Source of the DNA: Bigelowiella natans CCMP2755
Taxonomy: Eukaryota; Cercozoa; Chlorarachniophyceae
Reading direction: 5' to 3'
Assembly: GCA_000320545.1 (NCBI GenBank)
Contig: ADNK01001159.1
Coordinates: forward strand, 37,501-72,103
DNA length: 34,603 nt
Position 1 is the stretch's first letter; every line of letters starts with the position of its first letter. Of this stretch, positions 30,885-34,603 are shown in pieces. The translations under genes were made by a program, and so were the position numbers. The notes under the pieces are model-generated. The model made no database searches. It was not told the origin of the DNA and saw only the letters and a program-made list of their open reading frames with translations.

Positions 30885-33800
30885 ATGAAAGAGCAAGACC
30901 GTGACTGGGGTGTGCAGAGACCTTCCTCTAATACTCATCCCCCCAGGCGACGGACCTATGTTCCCTAATCATCAACGTCAGCAGCAACACGGCAGTGCCG
31001 TAAAACCCCTCTTACACGATCGTGATAATCCCGCAGCGAATGGGGCCAGAAGACGATGGGGTCCTCCTGGCAAAGCCCGATTCTTAGAAGGTCGCCAACT
31101 GGGTCACGCTCCCACAGCCGGGGATAGCATGCACAAAGGCAGTAAGAATGCTTACCAAAGACGTGACGATGATGACATGCGACCTTCCGAGGGCCATCAC
31201 AAACAAGAACATGAAACCACACATGGGCTAAAGTCTCCACACGCCCCTAGCATTGAAGGAAGTGGCCGAGTTGGGAAGGAAAGTAAGCAGCGTATCCCCC
31301 GAGATATCATGCTTAGCCTTGGGGCGAAGCTTCACGTTAAACCTCAGGATATGATCTCCATCCCTGGGATTACGCTTGACAAGCCCCTTCAACCCTATAA
31401 CCTTCTTCCAAAGGAGGAAAAAAGGGAACCTCCTGAACCCTTCGTTCTTCCGACGAGAAGCTATGGGCGAGGCAATGGCGCAAAGGCCAGGGGAAGAGGA
31501 AGTGGAGGTGATAAAGGTGACAGAAACCGTGGGTTTGGTGGATATACCGACAGGGGTGGGGGACGAAGTAGTTCAACGACGACATTTGGGGATAGTCAGT
31601 TTACCACGACAGGCGGTTCTTTCAGAGGCATAGCTAACCGCAATCAGCGGTCAGACGGTGAACGTAAAGATAGCGATCAGCATAGCCACCTTGAGCACCG
31701 CCGAAGTGATGATAAGAGTGGCTTCGCCGGCAATGGGGCAAGAAAGTGGAGGAGTTCCCGTGTCCAGGCCTTAAAGACGGAGGAGGCTAAAGGCGTACAT
31801 GATACTGGTGGGATGATATCTACCCAAAAGTTGGATGATAAGCTTGCTACTAAAGAATCCTCTCCTAGTATCGTGCGGCAGGTTCCACCTGGATTTTGGA
31901 ATAATCCCTCGAAGTCCGAGAAGCAGCCCAAAGTAACAAGAAACTGGTATTATAAAGACCCTCAAGGCGTTACGCAAGGCCCCTTTTCCAGTGAGCAGAT
32001 GCGGGAGTGGTATAACAGAGGGTGCTTCCCGATTACTCTACCAATCAGCACCGATCCGTCGAAGCCATTTGCACCGCTTGGATCGTTCTTTCTAATGGGA
32101 AATTCAGCGTTTCTTGATCATGTCCCAGAGCTTACAGCCAAAAGTAGTAGCAATGATGCTGCGCCAGCTCCTAACTCACATAATAATTCGATTGGACACG
32201 GAAGAGGACCTAATGTTCGCTCGGATAAGGCAATGGGCATTAGTGGCGATGCTTCTGATTACCGGCAAGGTGGTAGCAGTAGTAGTTTGTGGGGAGGTGA
32301 CATCGGTGGCCTTGACCGCCAGGTTCATACTTCTTTACGGAGAAAATCGCTCACTCCAACCAGCCCAGTGTCCCCCCCCACAAGTATAAGTCAGGAGTTT
32401 GGGGTGCCGTTGTTCTCAGACCGTGTGCAACCACAGGGTTCTCCACGCGGAAGTAGTGGTGGTGTAGGAGGTGGTGGTGATTCCCGTATTCTTTTCCCCA
32501 AAACAAGGGTTGGGGCTGGAGGAAGAACCACCACAGCTCCTGGCAGATTTGAACCGCCACCACCATCACAACATATGCACCAGAACAACCCAATGGATCC
32601 CCCCCTTCACCATCCTCATCATCGTCACCCTCATCATCCTCATCCCCATCATCATATTCCTCATCCTCATCATAATATGCCTCCTCATCCACTCCCTCGT
32701 CATCCTGGTGACACCGTGAGGTCTCCCTTGAACCCAAATGGTGCTGCTGCATGGGGAGGCGGCGGGAGTAATAATAATATGGGGTTATGGCAACAGCGTC
32801 AGCACCAGCAGAACCAGCACCTCTTCCGTCATCACCAGCACCAGCACCAGCATGCCGTTCCCCCCCCCGGGCCTGGACAAGTGCCATTGCAATCGCACCA
32901 GCACCAGCATCAGCACCAGATTCAGCAGCAGCATCAGCAGCAGCATCAGCACCACCCTACCCACCCTGGTGCTGCTGCTGGTGCCCCTTTAAATACTTCA
33001 TCCTCTCCTCCCTCAACAAGTACAACAGGAGCTCCTCCCGTTCTTACTTCTGTGTGGGGCAATCGTCGTCCTTCAGCTGCCGATATGGCGTTTGGAATGG
33101 GAGCAGGAGCAGGAGGGAGGGAGGGAGGGAGGGAGGGAGGGGGAGGAGAAGCTCATATTGGAGGTTATACAGCACCCACAGTAGCGCCTACGAATGTGCC
33201 CCTGGTTGTACGGGAAGGAGGAGGAGGGGGGAGGAGGAATACGGTGGAGCAGCAGCAGCAGCGTCACCCCGGGGGATGGAGAGGAGAAGGAAGAGATCTC
33301 CATGCTCGCAAGAATTCGTAGGCTTGATGTGAACGCCACTACTACTACTACACCAGCAAACAGTGATGGTGGTGGTGGTGGTGGTGGGATTGCTCAACAA
33401 CCTATGACAACAACTGCTGTTGGTGGTGGTACTGGTGGTACCGCTACTACTACAACTACTACTGCTGTTACGACTACTAGTCGATCCCTTCTGTACGATA
33501 TCACGGATAACCTCGCAGCAGGGCAAAACACAACAACAACAACAACAACAACAACAGCAAGAAAGTCGCAACAGCAACAAGTAGAAAGTGGCAATAGTAC
33601 TGGTATTATGAGGAAAAACGATGATTTCGCCAAGCAAACAAGCGTGGGTAGGAAAGACGGAGGAGGAGCTACCGCAAAAGGGCCATCCAAGGATAAGAAG
33701 GTGATAGTCTAGAGAAACATACGATTGCATAATATTACAGACCTGAGAATTGCTCTAGAGTTAAAATAAACTGATGAAGCTATCCTTTGTATTTTCTTTG

Positions 33801-34459
33801 TTGCTTGTTTTCTGATCTAATCTGATAATCACCATGTCTAACAATTTGATAACTTAAATCTTGGTAGCATCAGCGTGCCACAGCAGAATCTGGGTCCGCT
33901 GCGATGCCTTCTTCGTCTCCGTCATCCTCCTCCTCCCAGCTTAAACAGGACAAGAAGGGCACACCGGCACCGCCGTCATCCCCCTCTGCTTTGGAAGAAG
34001 AAAAAGGCTTTTCTTCTGTTTCATCTAAGAAGAAGAAAAAGAAAAGAAAGAATTCGAAACAGCAGCAACAGCAGGCTGTGTTGTCGGCAGCGACTAAAAC
34101 ATCTGCATCATCAGCACCTTCCCAAAATAGAGAGGGGCAACAAGTTAAGAGTGGCAAAGGTAGTGCTGCTGCTGCTGCGACCTCAACAAAAGCTCCGGTT
34201 ACTGCAGCGAAGCCTGTTTCATCATCATCATCACCAGTAGCAACCTCGAGAGGATGGGGGAAAGTAGGTGCTACTACTTCTACTACTGCTGCTGCTTCTT
34301 CCACCACCACCAAAAAGACGACCTCGGCAGAGATGGGTGGTCCAAAGGGGGTGGGGAGGAGGAAAGCTGGTGAGGCAGCAGCAAAAACATTCGAGGAGAT
34401 CCAACGAGAGGAAGCAAAACGGCAGAAGGAGATCGACATACAGGTAATGATGATATTCA

Positions 34460-34510
<51 letters not shown>

Positions 34511-34603
34511 GAAGGGGAGTTTCACTAATTTGAGTTGTTCCAGCTGCTCTACTGGCGCTGTCAATATTAAATCCCCCCATCATCATCATCATCATCATCA
34601 TCA
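30885..34603 (+). CDS. GIGYF-like GYF-domain protein (3' end outside or at window edge)
   Basis: GYF domains bind Pro-rich PPG-type ligands; GIGYF/EXA1 proteins act in translational repression with eIF4E-family caps. Exons: 30885-30909, 30947-33317, 33364-33700, 33874-34443; phases agree (1101 codons so far). The GYF domain lies around residues 340-400 (W at 31945): WYYKDPQGVTQGPFSSEQM, then WYNRGCF, with Cys where the name-giving Tyr normally is. An Arg/Gly-rich region precedes it; His/Pro and Gln/His runs (32600-32960), Gly, Thr, Gln and Lys runs follow. The segment TFEEIQREEAKRQKEIDIQ resembles the EIQ helix of GIGYF C-terminal parts. Introns 1 (37 bp) and 2 (46 bp) are unusually short; without intron 1 the start would be 30958. 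A following exon from 34544 would stop at 34570, or the gene continues past the edge. Confidence 0.8.
34473..34504. repeat. GATA/GA microsatellite in GYF intron 4
   Basis: A short GATA run merges into (GA)n just after the donor at 34444. It is wholly intronic in the model used here. Confidence 0.9.
34578..34603. repeat. (CAT)n trinucleotide run at the window end
   Basis: The CAT run follows a short C-run and continues off the window. It lies after a possible stop at 34570 and so may be 3'UTR, intron or coding. Confidence 0.9.

Noticed and set aside
32351-32887. 178-codon minus-strand acidic frame
   Set aside because: Antisense of the His/Pro repeat region; Asp/Glu runs are the complement of CAT repeats.
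33188-33730. 180-codon minus-strand frame
   Set aside because: Shadow of Thr/Gly/Gln repeats in the GYF gene.
33870-34601. 243-codon minus-strand frame
   Set aside because: Antisense to the GYF exon and the GA/CAT repeats; repeat-derived Ala, Val and Met runs only.
1-34603. tRNA, rRNA, CRISPR arrays, transposase or integrase genes
   Set aside because: None recognised by eye. No T-loop consensus in a plausible tRNA context and no recurrent spacer-repeat pattern were found. A covariance-model search could still reveal small RNAs in spacers.

Overview
This is a nuclear window from an intron-rich microbial eukaryote, with no bacterial or organellar gene layout. The genes are split by many short GT-AG introns, mostly about 50-110 bp. 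The families are eukaryotic: splicing factor SPF45, ribosome-assembly factor NOC4, F-BAR/RhoGAP, phosphomannomutase, and a GYF protein. Two predicted proteins start with a signal-peptide-like segment followed by a basic, Ser/Arg-containing stretch. One of them is RsgA, which in eukaryotes is normally an organellar ribosome-assembly GTPase. This hints at an alga with a complex (secondary) plastid, such as a stramenopile, chlorarachniophyte or cryptophyte. That is inference and the species cannot be named. Exon-intron models were built by hand from splice consensus, phase continuity and family similarity.

Layout. 1-1184 (+): 3' part of an unrecognised acidic-tailed gene. 2410-2643 (-): possible small mitochondrial-type protein. 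3299-5671 (+): SPF45/RBM17-like splicing factor, 13 exons, without its G-patch. 7040-11168 (+): NOC4, 26 exons. 13044-15879 (+): F-BAR + RhoGAP with a Tudor/Agenet-like N-terminus. 16766-18475 (-): RsgA-type circularly permuted GTPase, intronless. 19221-20380 (+): phosphomannomutase, 5 exons. 22276-24981 (-): AT-hook + SAP protein, 5 exons, with a predicted signal peptide. 25568-28347 (+): xylulose-reductase-like SDR, 15 exons. 29060-30410 (-): coiled-coil protein possibly related to TSNAXIP1, 5 exons. 30885-34603 (+): GIGYF-like GYF protein, running off the window.

The most striking feature outside genes is a set of six blocks dominated by CTAG, TGCATG and GCTAGC words (about 1.42-2.03, 5.75-6.43, 11.28-12.48, 16.02-16.56, 20.48-21.93 and 28.37-28.97 kb). 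They occur in every interval that contains a gene 3' end (tandem or convergent neighbours). They are absent from every divergent, promoter-only interval (2.64-3.30, 18.48-19.22, 24.98-25.57, 30.41-30.88 kb). This looks like a systematic 3'-flank or gene-boundary element and is the best candidate for something undescribed here.

The genes do not form one pathway. They are mostly housekeeping functions (splicing, ribosome assembly, sugar-nucleotide supply, signalling, translation control), arranged partly as divergent pairs that could share promoters.
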